From NCBI GenBank assembly GCA_023251875.1, contig JAHEXY010000010.1, positions 62,001-126,000 on the forward strand: 64,000 nucleotides of DNA. Direction: 5' to 3'. Source of the stretch: Bacteroidota bacterium. Lineage in GTDB: Bacteria > Bacteroidota > Bacteroidia > JAHEXY01. The notes under the pieces were generated by a model. That model searched no databases. It saw only the letters and a program-made list of their open reading frames with translations, and was not told the origin of the DNA. A program made the translations under genes and the position numbers. Of the stretch, positions 43,605 to 52,569 are shown one piece after another; within the stretch, counting starts at the first letter, position 1; every line of letters starts with the position of its first letter.

Positions 43605-45473
43605 CTATTTCGTAAACCTTTTTTCCAACTCATCTAAGCTTAACATGCTTAATGTTGGCTTTCCTCCGGCTGTATAATAGGGTATTTCGCAAGCAAATAA
43701 TTGATCAATAAGGGATGTCATTTCTTCTAACGAGAGTTTTGTTCCTGTTTTAATAGAACCGTATTGAGCCATTGACTGTGCTAAGGCTTCTCTTTTATCT
43801 ATTTTTAGTTCAGATAGATTGTTTTTATATGTTTCAATAATACCGTTTAACAATTGATAGGGGTCTGTAGCTGCAATATCAGCCGGAAGTCCATCAATAA
43901 TAAATGCGTTTTTGCCAAATTCTCTTAATTCAAAACCCAATGCAGCAATTTCTGTTTGTAATTCTTTTACCAAATTAGCATCAGCATAATTGAGTTCAAT
44001 GGTTTGTGGAAATAATTGTCGTTGGCTTATGCCTTTATTGCTTAGCAAAGCATATTTGAATTTTTCGTACAAAATTCTTTCATGTGCATATTGTTGGTGA
44101 ATAAGCATCATGCCCGATTTTACAGCGGAAATAATGTATTTATTATGTACTTGCGAGATAAACTTTTCATCAGGTTTTTGTTTATTATCCCAATCGGCAC
44201 TGATTATAGCTTGTTGTGACGTTTTATTTGTTTCAATAGCTAAATTTTGTTCCGCATCTATTTTAGAAGATTCATGGCTTTCGTATAATTTTTGCCAATT
44301 CTCTTTATTTGATTTTTCAATTTGTGGCCAAGCAGAAGAGCTTTTTGCATATGTTTTTTGTTCAGTAGTTTTAAAGGGATTAAAATCGGGATTTACTTTT
44401 ATAGTAGGTGGAACAAGAGGTTTGTTTTCAGGAAAAGAAATATCAAATGTTTGGTCTCTTTCAAAATCGAGAGATGGTGTTAAATTGTGCTTGCCTAATG
44501 CTTGTCGAATTGCAGATCGTAAAATAGTATAAATGTGCTTTTCATCTTCAAATTTAATTTCTGTTTTGGTGGGATGAATGTTTACATCGATGGTTTGTGG
44601 GGCAATAGTAAAATGCAAAAAGTACGCGGCAAATTCATCTTTTGGAATTAATCCTTCGTATGCCGATTGAATAGCATGCTGAAAATAGGGATGTTTAAAA
44701 AAACGTTTGTTTACAAAAAAGAACTGTTCTCCACGTGTTTTTTTAGCAAATTCAGGTTTGCTTATAAAGCCCTCTAGTTCTATAATGGTAGTTTTTTCTT
44801 GTACCGGAACCAAGCGTTGGTTGTAATTGCCTCCCATTACCGAAACAATACGCTGCCGCAGATTCTCTTTAGCAAAATGAAATACTTCGGCATTGTTATG
44901 ATGTAAAGAAAATGCAATAGCAGGATAAGCCAATGCTACTCTTTGAAATTCATCTATAATATGTCTGAATTCTACCGGATCGGCTTTTAAAAATTTTCTA
45001 CGTGCAGGCACATTAAAAAATAAATTTTTTACTGAAAAAGATGTTCCTTGATTGCACTGGCAACTTTCTTGTGTAACAACTTTCGATCCTTGAATTTCTA
45101 TTTTTGTGCCTAAATCGTCTTTGGGACGTTTGGTTTTGAGTTCTACATAAGCAATTGCTGCAATAGAAGCTAAAGCTTCACCTCTAAAGCCCATGGTTTG
45201 TATTGCAAATAAATCGTCAGCCGATTTTATTTTTGAAGTAGCATGGCGTTCAAAAGATAAGCGAGCATCTGTTTCTGACATGCCCTTTCCATTATCGATT
45301 ACTTGAATTAAAGTTTTGCCTGCATCTTTTATGATAACTTCAATAGTTGTACTTCCAGCATCAACAGCATTTTCCATTAATTCTTTTATAACCGAAGCTG
45401 GACGTTGAATTACTTCTCCAGCGGCTATTTGATTGGCAACAGCATCGGGTAATAATTGAATTATATCGGGCAT
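43605..45473 (-). CDS. mutL: DNA mismatch repair protein MutL
   Basis: The 622-residue protein has the GHKL ATPase motifs of MutL: ELMENAVDAGST, VIDNGKGMSETDARLSFERHATSKI and QTMGFRGEALASI. A C-terminal dimerisation domain follows. It couples MutS mismatch recognition to strand processing. The DQHAxxER-type endonuclease motif of many MutL proteins appears as HQQYAHERI, so some metal-site residues may differ. Confidence 0.94.
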   Translation of the reverse strand: MPDIIQLLPDAVANQIAAGEVIQRPASVIKELMENAVDAGSTTIEVIIKDAGKTLIQVIDNGKGMSETDARLSFERHATSKIKSADDLFAIQTMGFRGEALASIAAIAYVELKTKRPKDDLGTKIEIQGSKVVTQESCQCNQGTSFSVKNLFFNVPARRKFLKADPVEFRHIIDEFQRVALAYPAIAFSLHHNNAEVFHFAKENLRQRIVSVMGGNYNQRLVPVQEKTTIIELEGFISKPEFAKKTRGEQFFFVNKRFFKHPYFQHAIQSAYEGLIPKDEFAAYFLHFTIAPQTIDVNIHPTKTEIKFEDEKHIYTILRSAIRQALGKHNLTPSLDFERDQTFDISFPENKPLVPPTIKVNPDFNPFKTTEQKTYAKSSSAWPQIEKSNKENWQKLYESHESSKIDAEQNLAIETNKTSQQAIISADWDNKQKPDEKFISQVHNKYIISAVKSGMMLIHQQYAHERILYEKFKYALLSNKGISQRQLFPQTIELNYADANLVKELQTEIAALGFELREFGKNAFIIDGLPADIAATDPYQLLNGIIETYKNNLSELKIDKREALAQSMAQYGSIKTGTKLSLEEMTSLIDQLFACEIPYYTAGGKPTLSMLSLDELEKRFTK

Positions 45474-45478
45474 AAATT

Positions 45479-45513
45479 AGTTCAAAAGTTTAAAGTTGGA
45501 AAGTTCAAAGTTT
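45479..45513. repeat. AAGTT short-period repeat upstream of mutL/ctlX
   Basis: AGTT recurs with 7-8 base spacing (45479, 45487, 45494, 45502, 45509). This is the same type of repeat as before icmF and mqnA. Confidence 0.55.
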
Positions 45514-45599
45514 GGTATGAGCTTTTTGAATGATTTTAACTTATAATGCAAAAATACAGCTTTGTGATTAGAAATTAGTTATTACTTTAAAATTAGTCG

Positions 45600-45607
45600 T
45601 AAATTTG
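45600..45607 (+). promoter_or_regulatory. -7 box TAAATTTG for ctlX
   Basis: An exact TAnnTTTG match 19 bases before the ctlX ATG. Confidence 0.5.
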
Positions 45608-45626
45608 TGCTTTAATCCAAAACGCT

Positions 45627-46562
45627 ATGTTAAAGCAAACCACTTCGAGTGTACTAATGATTAGGCCGGTTGCCTTTACTTTTAACAAAGAAACGGCAAG
45701 TTCAAATGCTTTTCAATACCATGCTACTAATTTTACCGAAAAAGAAATTCAGTTAAAGGCTTTGTATGAATTTGAAAATTTTGCTGAAAATCTTACTGCT
45801 GCAGGTATTGAAGTAGTGGCTGTTGATGATACACTAAAGCCACATACACCAGATTCAATCTCTCCCAATAACTGGATTACCATGCATCATGATGGTACGG
45901 TAGTGCTTTATCCTATGCAAGCAGCAAACAGGAGGTTAGAAAGAAGAAAAGACATTATAGATCTTTTGCAGAAGAAATATAAGTTTACGGTTAAAGAGGT
46001 GATAGATCTTTCGCATCATGAAAAAAAAGGAAAATATTTAGAAGGTACGGGAAGTATTGTATTTGACCATCCTAATAAAATAGCGTATGCCAATATATCA
46101 CCTCGTACAAGTGAAATTGTACTGAAAGAACTTTGCCAAAAATTAAAGTATGATTATTATATTTTTCACGCTTCTGATGCCAAAGGTGTTCCTATTTACC
46201 ATACCAATGTAATGCTATCATTAGGAGATAAAGTTGCAATAGTATGTTTAGAATCTCTTAAAGAAGCAAGCCAGAGAAATGAAATGGAGAAAAAATTGAA
46301 AGCATCTGGTCGTGAAATAATTAACCTTAACTTTCAACAAATTGCATTTTTTGCAGCCAATATTTTACAATTAACCAATCATAAAAAAGAACCTGTATTT
46401 GCTATGTCGCACCAAGCTTTTTGTGGTTTTTCTCAGGAGCAAGCGGGCGTGTTAAGTAAGTATGGCAAGCTTGTATATGCACCCATGCCTGCATTTGAGA
46501 GAATTGGTGGTGGTAGTGCGCGTTGTATGTTGGCTGAAGTGTTTTTACCGAAGAAGAAATAA
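45627..46562 (+). CDS. ctlX: Citrulline utilisation hydrolase-type amidinotransferase (CtlX)
   Basis: The 311-residue protein belongs to the arginine deiminase/amidinotransferase fold. Its motifs are MIRPVAFTFNKETASSNAFQ, MHHDGTVVLYPMQAANRRLERR, LEGTGSIVFDH, YHTNVMLSLGD and a C-terminal catalytic cysteine in GGGSARCMLAE. Proteins of this pattern are annotated CtlX; the substrate is citrulline or a related guanidino/ureido compound. No other citrulline genes are adjacent. Confidence 0.82.
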   Translation: MLKQTTSSVLMIRPVAFTFNKETASSNAFQYHATNFTEKEIQLKALYEFENFAENLTAAGIEVVAVDDTLKPHTPDSISPNNWITMHHDGTVVLYPMQAANRRLERRKDIIDLLQKKYKFTVKEVIDLSHHEKKGKYLEGTGSIVFDHPNKIAYANISPRTSEIVLKELCQKLKYDYYIFHASDAKGVPIYHTNVMLSLGDKVAIVCLESLKEASQRNEMEKKLKASGREIINLNFQQIAFFAANILQLTNHKKEPVFAMSHQAFCGFSQEQAGVLSKYGKLVYAPMPAFERIGGGSARCMLAEVFLPKKK

Positions 46563-46563
46563 A

Positions 46564-46665
46564 TAATTAGCGGATGAGATGATTAGCTAATTAGCTGATA
46601 AAATACAATTGGTTGATTGGCTGATTTGATAATTAGCTAATGAGAAAACCTTGAACTAATAAACA
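46564..46665. repeat. AATTAGCTGATGAG repeat block between ctlX and mqnA
   Basis: The whole gap consists of ATTAGCTGATGAGATGATTA-type near-repeats, ending in TTGAAC strings of 7-base period that run into the mqnA start. Shorter copies of GCTGATG repeats occur at 17533 and 22200. Confidence 0.6.
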
Positions 46666-47433
46666 TTGAACTTTAAACTAAAAATCTCTGCTGTTTCGTA
46701 TTTAAATACTCTTCCGTTTATATATGCTATTGACAAGTATTTTAAATTACCGTATCAATTAAGTCTTGATTATCCTTCAATTTGTGCAGAAAAATTAAAA
46801 ACAGGAAGTGTTGATCTAGCTTTGGTTCCTGTTGCTGTTATTCCTGAATTAAAAAATTGTAGTGTTGTTACTTCTTATTGTATTGGAGCAGATGGGGCTG
46901 TAGCTTCAGTTATGTTGTATAGCCAGGTTTCATTGGAGCAAATTGATGCTGTTTATTTAGATTACCAATCCATGACTTCGGTTAATTTGCTTAAAGTATT
47001 ATCAGAAAAATATTGGAATAGTAAGCCCCAATGGTTGCAAGCGGAAAAGGGATATGAAGAAAAAATAAAAAATAATATTGCCGGTGTTATTATTGGAGAT
47101 AGAGCCATCGAAATGGCAAATCAATTTAAATACCAATATGATTTGGCTGAAGAATGGAAAAAATATACAGGCTTGCCTTTTACATTTGCTTGCTGGGTAG
47201 CTCGCGATACTGTAGATGAAAACACCATTCAAGCATTTAATAATGCCTTAAAACAGGGCATTGGAGAAATAGATTCCGTACTTGGGTTATATAAAGGTAA
47301 AATTGATAGAGCATTTGCGAAAGACTATCTTACTGAAAATATTAGTTATATTTTTGATGAGAGAAAAAAGGAGGCTATGGAGCGCTTTATAAGTCATATA
47401 GGGCATGATGTTAAAGCAAGGATTTTTCCTTAA
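46666..47433 (+). CDS. mqnA: Chorismate dehydratase MqnA (futalosine menaquinone pathway)
   Basis: The 255-residue protein has the MqnA start pattern KISAVSYLNTLPFIYAI and later LALVPVAVIPEL, VYLDYQSMTSVNLLKVL and GVIIGDRAIEMA. It converts chorismate to 3-enolpyruvyl-benzoate, the first step of the futalosine route. The start is TTG, formed within the repeat (TTGAACTTTAAAC). Other mqn genes are not in the window. Confidence 0.87.
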   Translation: MNFKLKISAVSYLNTLPFIYAIDKYFKLPYQLSLDYPSICAEKLKTGSVDLALVPVAVIPELKNCSVVTSYCIGADGAVASVMLYSQVSLEQIDAVYLDYQSMTSVNLLKVLSEKYWNSKPQWLQAEKGYEEKIKNNIAGVIIGDRAIEMANQFKYQYDLAEEWKKYTGLPFTFACWVARDTVDENTIQAFNNALKQGIGEIDSVLGLYKGKIDRAFAKDYLTENISYIFDERKKEAMERFISHIGHDVKARIFP

Positions 47434-47463
47434 GATTCCGTAAATTGCAGAAAAATTGTAAAA

Positions 47464-49323
47464 ATGAACTTTAAACAGACACTGTTTATTATTTTATCCC
47501 TTATTGTATTTTCTATCTGTTCTAACCCTTCTTTTTGTAACTCTTATGATCAAATACTTGAGGGTAAAGGAGAAGCTGAAAAAGGAGTTTCGTTGGGAGA
47601 TAAAATAAAATTGATAAAAGGTGAAAATCGTTTGAAGGCCAGTGATAATAAATCGGCTTACAATCTTGTTTATGCTGTATATCAAAAAAACGATAAAAAC
47701 CCAAAGGTAAATTATTTGTTAGGTCAATGCCTCCTGGCTTCCGAAGATTTTAAAGAAGCTGCTAAGCATCTCGAAATTGCAAGCCAATCTTCAAGTTCAC
47801 TTTCTCCTAAAACCCATTATTATTTAGGTATTGCATACCATCGTTCAGGGCAAATTGATAAAGCTCTTGCTGAATTTGATAAATACATTACTTTGGTGAC
47901 CCCTGCTAAAGCAAAAAGTGACGAAGTGGAAACTTATATTGCCCAATGCAATTTAGCCAAAGAACAAATGATGCATCCACAACAAGTAAAAATTGTAAAC
48001 TTGGGTGGTGGTGTAAATTCAAAATATCCTGATTATTCACCATCCGTTACGGCTGATGGTAAAACACTCATCTTTACTTCTAGAAGGCCCGATACCAAAG
48101 GCAAAAAAATGGATGAGAATGATTTTATGTTTTATGAAGATATTTATATGTCGCGTTGGAATGATACCACCCATAATTGGTCGATGGCAAGCAATAATAT
48201 TGAGGGTTTATTGAATACACAATTTCATGATGCAAATTTGAGTATTACTGCAAATGGCAAACAAATATTAATATACCGTAATGTACCCGGTCAAACTAAA
48301 AGTGGCGATATTTATTATTCTGATTTAGGAAATAGTGGAAAATGGTCGGAACCAAAAGCATTTGGGCCAACTATCAATTCAACTTACTTCGAAAGCTCGG
48401 CTTGTCTCACACCTGATGGTAAAACTCTTTATTTTGTAAGTGAAAGAAAGGGAGGTTTTGGTCGTGGTGATATTTATGTTTCGCATAAAACTTCAAGCGA
48501 TTGGAGTGAAGCTGAAAATATTGGAAATATAATTAATACTGTAGGAGATGAGATTTCATTATTTTTACATCCTGATGGAAAAACCTTGTATTTTTCTTCT
48601 GATAGCCATAATGGTATTGGAGGGTATGATATTTTTAAAACCACCAACGAAAATGGAAAGTGGTCGGTACCTGTAAATGTTGGATATCCTATAAATACGG
48701 TTGGTGATGATTTATCATTTACCATTACATCAGATGATGTAGCTTATTATGTTTCGGATCATGAAAACGGCTTGGGTGCAGAAGATATTTACCAAGTACA
48801 ATTTTTAAAAGAAAAAGCTGTGCCGGAAGTAAAAAAAGAAATGCCTGTAGTTAATGAGATGAAAGAAAAAATTGCAACAGAAACAGTACTAAAAAAAGAA
48901 GAAATACCTGTTGCTGAAAAAACAATGCCTGAGCAAAAAACAACTATTGTTGCACAGCAAGAAATTAAATCACAAGTAGAATCTGTTCCGGTGGTAGAAA
49001 AGAAAAAAAGAGTTGTAGCAAGCAATGTAAATTTATTTGAAACAAAATATATTTTATTTGCAGCTAAAAATTCAGACATAAAATTGACTGATCAACAAGA
49101 GGGAGAATTAAATGCCATGATTGATTATTTGATAACAAATCCTTCAGCAAAAATTCAAGTGAGTGCAAATGAAAACGGAGATAGCTACCAAAGAGTATTA
49201 GCGCAAAACAGATCTTGGAACATTGCTGATTACTTCCGCCAAAATGGCCTTGAATATTCTCATGTATTGATTACTGCAAATGATAAGGGAAGTAATAGAG
49301 TAGCGGTGAAGATTGTGAAGTAA
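47464..49323 (+). CDS. TPR/PD40-propeller/OmpA-like envelope protein (PorE-like layout)
   Basis: The 619-residue protein has a signal peptide (about 1-25), TPR repeats (about 55-150), and a series of PD40-type propeller blades (SPSVTADGKTLIFTSRR, CLTPDGKTLYFVSERKGGFGRGDIY, FLHPDGKTLYFSSDSHNGIGGYDIF). A low-complexity K/E/V-rich linker (about 445-515) and a C-terminal OmpA-like domain follow. The order resembles PorE, a T9SS envelope component. The OmpA part is degenerate, with SANENGDSYQ where GHTDN is usual, so peptidoglycan binding is uncertain. Confidence 0.75.
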   Translation: MNFKQTLFIILSLIVFSICSNPSFCNSYDQILEGKGEAEKGVSLGDKIKLIKGENRLKASDNKSAYNLVYAVYQKNDKNPKVNYLLGQCLLASEDFKEAAKHLEIASQSSSSLSPKTHYYLGIAYHRSGQIDKALAEFDKYITLVTPAKAKSDEVETYIAQCNLAKEQMMHPQQVKIVNLGGGVNSKYPDYSPSVTADGKTLIFTSRRPDTKGKKMDENDFMFYEDIYMSRWNDTTHNWSMASNNIEGLLNTQFHDANLSITANGKQILIYRNVPGQTKSGDIYYSDLGNSGKWSEPKAFGPTINSTYFESSACLTPDGKTLYFVSERKGGFGRGDIYVSHKTSSDWSEAENIGNIINTVGDEISLFLHPDGKTLYFSSDSHNGIGGYDIFKTTNENGKWSVPVNVGYPINTVGDDLSFTITSDDVAYYVSDHENGLGAEDIYQVQFLKEKAVPEVKKEMPVVNEMKEKIATETVLKKEEIPVAEKTMPEQKTTIVAQQEIKSQVESVPVVEKKKRVVASNVNLFETKYILFAAKNSDIKLTDQQEGELNAMIDYLITNPSAKIQVSANENGDSYQRVLAQNRSWNIADYFRQNGLEYSHVLITANDKGSNRVAVKIVK

Positions 49324-49352
49324 ATATTTTTCTCCATCCGTAATAATTTATA

Positions 49353-49382
49353 TTGTGCCTTATTAAAAATGCCGTATCTTTG
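49353..49382 (+). promoter_or_regulatory. Promoter TTG-N19-TATCTTTG for the Rpn-type gene
   Basis: TTG at 49353 and TATCTTTG at 49375 are separated by 19 bases, the standard Bacteroidota -33/-7 arrangement. This is the clearest two-box promoter in the window. The ATG follows 22 bases after the -7 box. Confidence 0.7.
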
Positions 49383-49404
49383 TTGTTGTTAAAACCAAAG
49401 CCCT

Positions 49405-50247
49405 ATGCGCTATTTAGATCCCAAAAACGATTTAACATTCAAAAAAATTTTTGGGCAACATCCGCATTTATTGAAGAGTTTTTTAAATGCTTTGATGCCT
49501 TTACAAGAGGGTCAAAAAATAGTTAGTTTAGAATATTTACCTGCCGAATTAGTGCCTGAAATTCCCGTGTTAAAACATTCAATTGTTGATGTTCGTTGTG
49601 TTGATAATTTTAACCGACAGTTTATTGTGGAAATGCAAATGTTATGGACGGATAGTTTTAAAAGCCGAGTTTTGTTTAATGCTTCAAAAGCTTATGTAAA
49701 GCAATTAGAAAAATCGAAAGGATACAAAAGTTTGGATCCTGTATTTTCATTGAGTTTGGTTAACCAAGATTTTGAAAAAGATACCGAAAGTTATTACCAT
49801 CACTACAATATTGTTCATAGCGAAGATTCAAATAAAAAGAAGGAAGGTTTAGAATTTGTGTTTATAGAATTACCAAAATTTAAAGCAAAGAACCTTACTG
49901 AAAAAAAGCTACAAGTTTTATGGTTAAAATTTATAGCTGAAATGGAAACTTATAAAGATGATTTATTGAAAGATTTATCAGCAATACCTGAAATAAAAGA
50001 AGCCCTCTTTCTTTTAGAAGAAAGTTCTTACAGTATAACTGAGTTAGAAACCTACGATAAATATTGGGATAGCATACGCTCAGAAAAAACCTTGCTTTTA
50101 GATGCAGAAAACAAAGGAGAAATAAAAGGAAAGTTAGCAGAAAAGATAAAAATAGCAGAAAAGCTATTACTACAAAATATGTCTATTGAACAAATTGCTG
50201 AAATTACAGATTTGCCTATTGAAGAAATTAGAAAATTAAACCAATAA
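49405..50247 (+). CDS. Rpn-type PD-(D/E)XK nuclease/transposase-family protein
   Basis: The 280-residue protein begins MRYLDPKNDLTFKKIFGQHP, the hallmark of the PDDEXK_2 (Rpn) family. It has the acidic active-site strand region VDVRCVDNFNRQFIVEMQM and a helical C-terminus (AEKLLLQNMSIEQIAEITDLPIEEI). Rpn proteins are DNA endonucleases that promote recombination and may act in phage defence. It stands alone with its own promoter in a decayed accessory region. Confidence 0.85.
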   Translation: MRYLDPKNDLTFKKIFGQHPHLLKSFLNALMPLQEGQKIVSLEYLPAELVPEIPVLKHSIVDVRCVDNFNRQFIVEMQMLWTDSFKSRVLFNASKAYVKQLEKSKGYKSLDPVFSLSLVNQDFEKDTESYYHHYNIVHSEDSNKKKEGLEFVFIELPKFKAKNLTEKKLQVLWLKFIAEMETYKDDLLKDLSAIPEIKEALFLLEESSYSITELETYDKYWDSIRSEKTLLLDAENKGEIKGKLAEKIKIAEKLLLQNMSIEQIAEITDLPIEEIRKLNQ

Positions 50248-50282
50248 GCTCACCTACGCATACAATGAATTGCTGACTAGCT

Positions 50283-50352
50283 TCCCTTTAGGGATTTTTA
50301 TATTTATAGAAAAATTAACCCGTATTCTATTTCATTTTCCCTTTAGGGAAAA
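50283..50352. repeat. Pair of CCCTTTAGGG palindromes
   Basis: TCCCTTTAGGGA (50283) and TTTTCCCTTTAGGGAAAA (50335) are two perfect palindromes about 55 bases apart, similar in spacing to the REP doublets at 36.4-37.1 kb but different in sequence. Confidence 0.5.
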
Positions 50353-50389
50353 AATACTAACCGCAAACATTTTTATAAAATTCATTGGT

Positions 50390-51956
50390 TACAGTTCAGG
50401 TGTTAAAAAGATATTAACAATCGTAAAGGTAAAAAAAGCGTGGAGTACTGAAAACTAAAAATGAAATAAGGATAGGAAATAAAATAAAAAAGCGGTTGCT
50501 TTCGGGAAATGAAAATACCCCAAGGCTACATATTAATAAAGGAAGAAGATTATAAAAATCTTCTTCATCAATTGACGCTTGCCCATCAGAGAATAGAGCA
50601 AATGAGTAATACGATATTGGTATTACAAAATGAGGTAAAGGAGTTAAAGCAGCAATTAAACAAGACTAGTAGCAACAGCCATAAGCCACCATCAAGTGAC
50701 GGATATAAAAAACCAATAGTAAAAAATAATCGAGAAAAAAGTAATAAAAATCAGGGAGCTCAGGTTGGTCATAAAGGCAGTACGCTAGAAATGACTGAGA
50801 AGCCTGATAAAATTGAAGTTAAAAGAGTGAATACAAAGTTAAAATGCGAATGTGGAAACTCTTTAAGAAATTCAAAAGAGATAGGATATAACAGCAGACA
50901 AGTTATAGATTTGGTGGAGAAGCTTACAGAGGTAACAGAATATCGAATAGAAGTTCGCGAGTGTTCTTGTGGAAAAATACATACAGAAGGCATTGGTCAT
51001 TTTATCCCTATACAGTATGGTCCAGGAATAAAATCCTTAGCAGTAAATCTTAACCAGTATCAATTTATTCCTTTCGGACGCACACAGGAAATGTTTAAAG
51101 ATTTGTTTGGGATAGAAATAAGCGATGGATGTTTACAGCAATCAAACGAGCGTTGCTATGACAATTTAGAAGAAACAGAAGGTCAAATAAAAGAACAAAT
51201 AAAAACAGAACCAGTAATTAGAAATGATGAAACTGGAATGCGTTGTGAAGGTAAGCTACAATGGGTTCATACCAATTCAACGCAAATGTATACGCATTAT
51301 AGCTTGCAAGAAAAGCGCGGGCAAATAGCCATTGATGCCATTGGTATATTAAAAGACTACCAAGGAACAAGCGTGCATGACAGGTACAGTAGTTATAATT
51401 TATACAACTGTAAACACAGTTATTGTAATGCACATCTACTTCGTGATTTAAAATATCTTCATGAAGATGATAATAAACCTTGGGCTGCAAAAATGATTGG
51501 AGTATTAATTAAAGCAAAGACTTTGAAAGAAGCAGGCGAATTAACTCAAGAAACTATAAAAAACATAAACGACTGTTATGATAGAGCGGTGAAAAAAGGA
51601 TTTAAAACAGAGCCTATTGATAAACCGCAAAAAATAAAAAAAAGAGGGAGACAAAAAAAATCTAAATCTATCCGTTTGTTGGAAGTCTTTCGAGACGCAA
51701 AAGATCGTGTGTTAAGATTTGTTTATGATCAATTAGTGCCATTTGATAATAATATGGCAGAACGAGATTTGAGAATGATAAAACTCAAACAAAAAATATC
51801 CGGCACATTCCGAACAAAAAAAGGCGGTCAAGTATTTTGTAGAATCCGTGGATATATTTCAACCGTTCGTAAGCATGGATACAATATTATGGATGCCATT
51901 AAAATGGCTATAATAGGACAACCTATAAATTTTGAAATAATTTAACCTGAACTGTA
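50390..51956 (+). mobile_element. IS66-family insertion sequence
   Basis: A perfect 12-bp inverted pair, TACAGTTCAGGT at 50390-50401 and ACCTGAACTGTA at 51945-51956, bounds the transposase gene. No 8-bp target duplication is seen (TCATTGGT left, CGTGATAT right), so one flank has been lost or rearranged. The right end abuts an AbiEii-type gene fragment. Confidence 0.82.
50509..51945 (+). CDS. IS66-family transposase (TnpC-type)
   Basis: The 478-residue protein has an N-terminal leucine-zipper-like region (LAHQRIEQMSNTILVLQNEV), a KTSSNSHKPPSSDG motif and a zinc-finger-like CxC pair (LKCECGN, ECSCGK). The DDE core follows: RNDETGMRCEGK, SVHDRYSSY and FDNNMAERDLRMIKLKQKIS. It is full length with no visible damage. 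The accessory tnpA/tnpB genes of classical IS66 are absent, as in the ISBst12-type subgroup. Confidence 0.93.
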   Translation: MKIPQGYILIKEEDYKNLLHQLTLAHQRIEQMSNTILVLQNEVKELKQQLNKTSSNSHKPPSSDGYKKPIVKNNREKSNKNQGAQVGHKGSTLEMTEKPDKIEVKRVNTKLKCECGNSLRNSKEIGYNSRQVIDLVEKLTEVTEYRIEVRECSCGKIHTEGIGHFIPIQYGPGIKSLAVNLNQYQFIPFGRTQEMFKDLFGIEISDGCLQQSNERCYDNLEETEGQIKEQIKTEPVIRNDETGMRCEGKLQWVHTNSTQMYTHYSLQEKRGQIAIDAIGILKDYQGTSVHDRYSSYNLYNCKHSYCNAHLLRDLKYLHEDDNKPWAAKMIGVLIKAKTLKEAGELTQETIKNINDCYDRAVKKGFKTEPIDKPQKIKKRGRQKKSKSIRLLEVFRDAKDRVLRFVYDQLVPFDNNMAERDLRMIKLKQKISGTFRTKKGGQVFCRIRGYISTVRKHGYNIMDAIKMAIIGQPINFEII

Positions 51957-52208
51957 CGTGATATTTATGATCTGTGGTATTTATTGGAGGAGAACGCTAT
52001 GGATTTAGAAGATCACATGCAGGAGTTTGAGAGCAAATCTATTAATAAAGGGCATGAGCCAAAATTTTTTTTAGAAAAATTTAAGGCAAAAGAAAATACA
52101 TATAATAGAGATTGGAATCGCAGTCTTAAACCTCAGATACAAGATTTACCGGATTTTAAAGATGTTATTAGAGCATTGAAAAAACATTTTAGAAGATTAA
52201 ACGATTAA
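51957..52208 (+). pseudogene. C-terminal fragment of an AbiEii-type nucleotidyltransferase toxin gene
   Basis: The frame is open from the IS66 edge and begins RDIYDLWYLLEENAMDLE, matching the conserved R-D-x-Y-D-L-x-x-L segment of AbiEii/AbiGii toxins, followed by the family-like tail DLPDFKDVIRALKKHFRRL. The N-terminal nucleotidyltransferase part is missing, and nothing on the left side of the IS encodes it. Internal ATG 51999 could start a 69-residue peptide but is not expected to be functional. Confidence 0.65.
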
Positions 52209-52210
52209 GA

Positions 52211-52290
52211 TTTATACCAAATGGTATTATATCCAAAGGTATAAAATTATACAATTGGTATTTTAAATTTCAATACCAAAACAATACCGA
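52211..52290. repeat. Cluster of ATACCAA/TTGGTAT half-sites
   Basis: ATACCAAATGGTAT is a perfect palindrome at 52214-52227. Further TTGGTAT and AATACCA half-sites follow within 60 bases. It could be an operator remnant or a degenerate repeat. Confidence 0.35.
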
Positions 52291-52540
52291 ACCGAGTTTA
52301 CTCAAAGAAAATGCGGTTCAATATAAAACATTAAAAAATGCGGTTGCTAAACAAATACACGATTTACCCCAACAGTTTGATACTTTTAAAAATGAGATTA
52401 GGCAGCTTAAAGTAGAATTGGCAAGCGCTAAAACTGAAATAAACTATCTTAAAAGAAATAATTGTATTGATGAAAGAAAAAATAAAAAAATAGATTTTAA
52501 CTATTTTTGTTTTAAGTATAAACCTAATATTCATTTATAA
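52283..52540 (+). pseudogene. Coiled-coil gene remnant
   Basis: An open frame without an ATG reads NTEPSLLKENAVQYKTLK and continues QIHDLPQQFDTFKNEIRQLK to a TAA at 52538. It is strongly helical with heptad character. It includes an imperfect tandem duplication (AAAATGCGGTT twice, about 35 bases apart). I do not recognise the family. It is most likely the 3' part of a lost gene. Confidence 0.35.
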
Positions 52541-52569
52541 TCCTCCTAAAATTATTAAATTCTTTATCA

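Noticed and set aside
44110-44532. 140-codon open frame antisense to mutL
   Set aside because: It lies entirely opposite conserved mutL coding sequence, with cysteine-rich, non-globular composition. A shadow frame.
50270-50458. 62-codon plus-strand open frame before IS66
   Set aside because: It spans two CCCTTTAGGG palindromes and the IS66 left inverted repeat, and its translation shows no protein-like pattern.
50382-51964. Target-site duplication of IS66
   Set aside because: The 8 bases outside each inverted repeat (TCATTGGT and CGTGATAT) do not match, so no duplication can be claimed.
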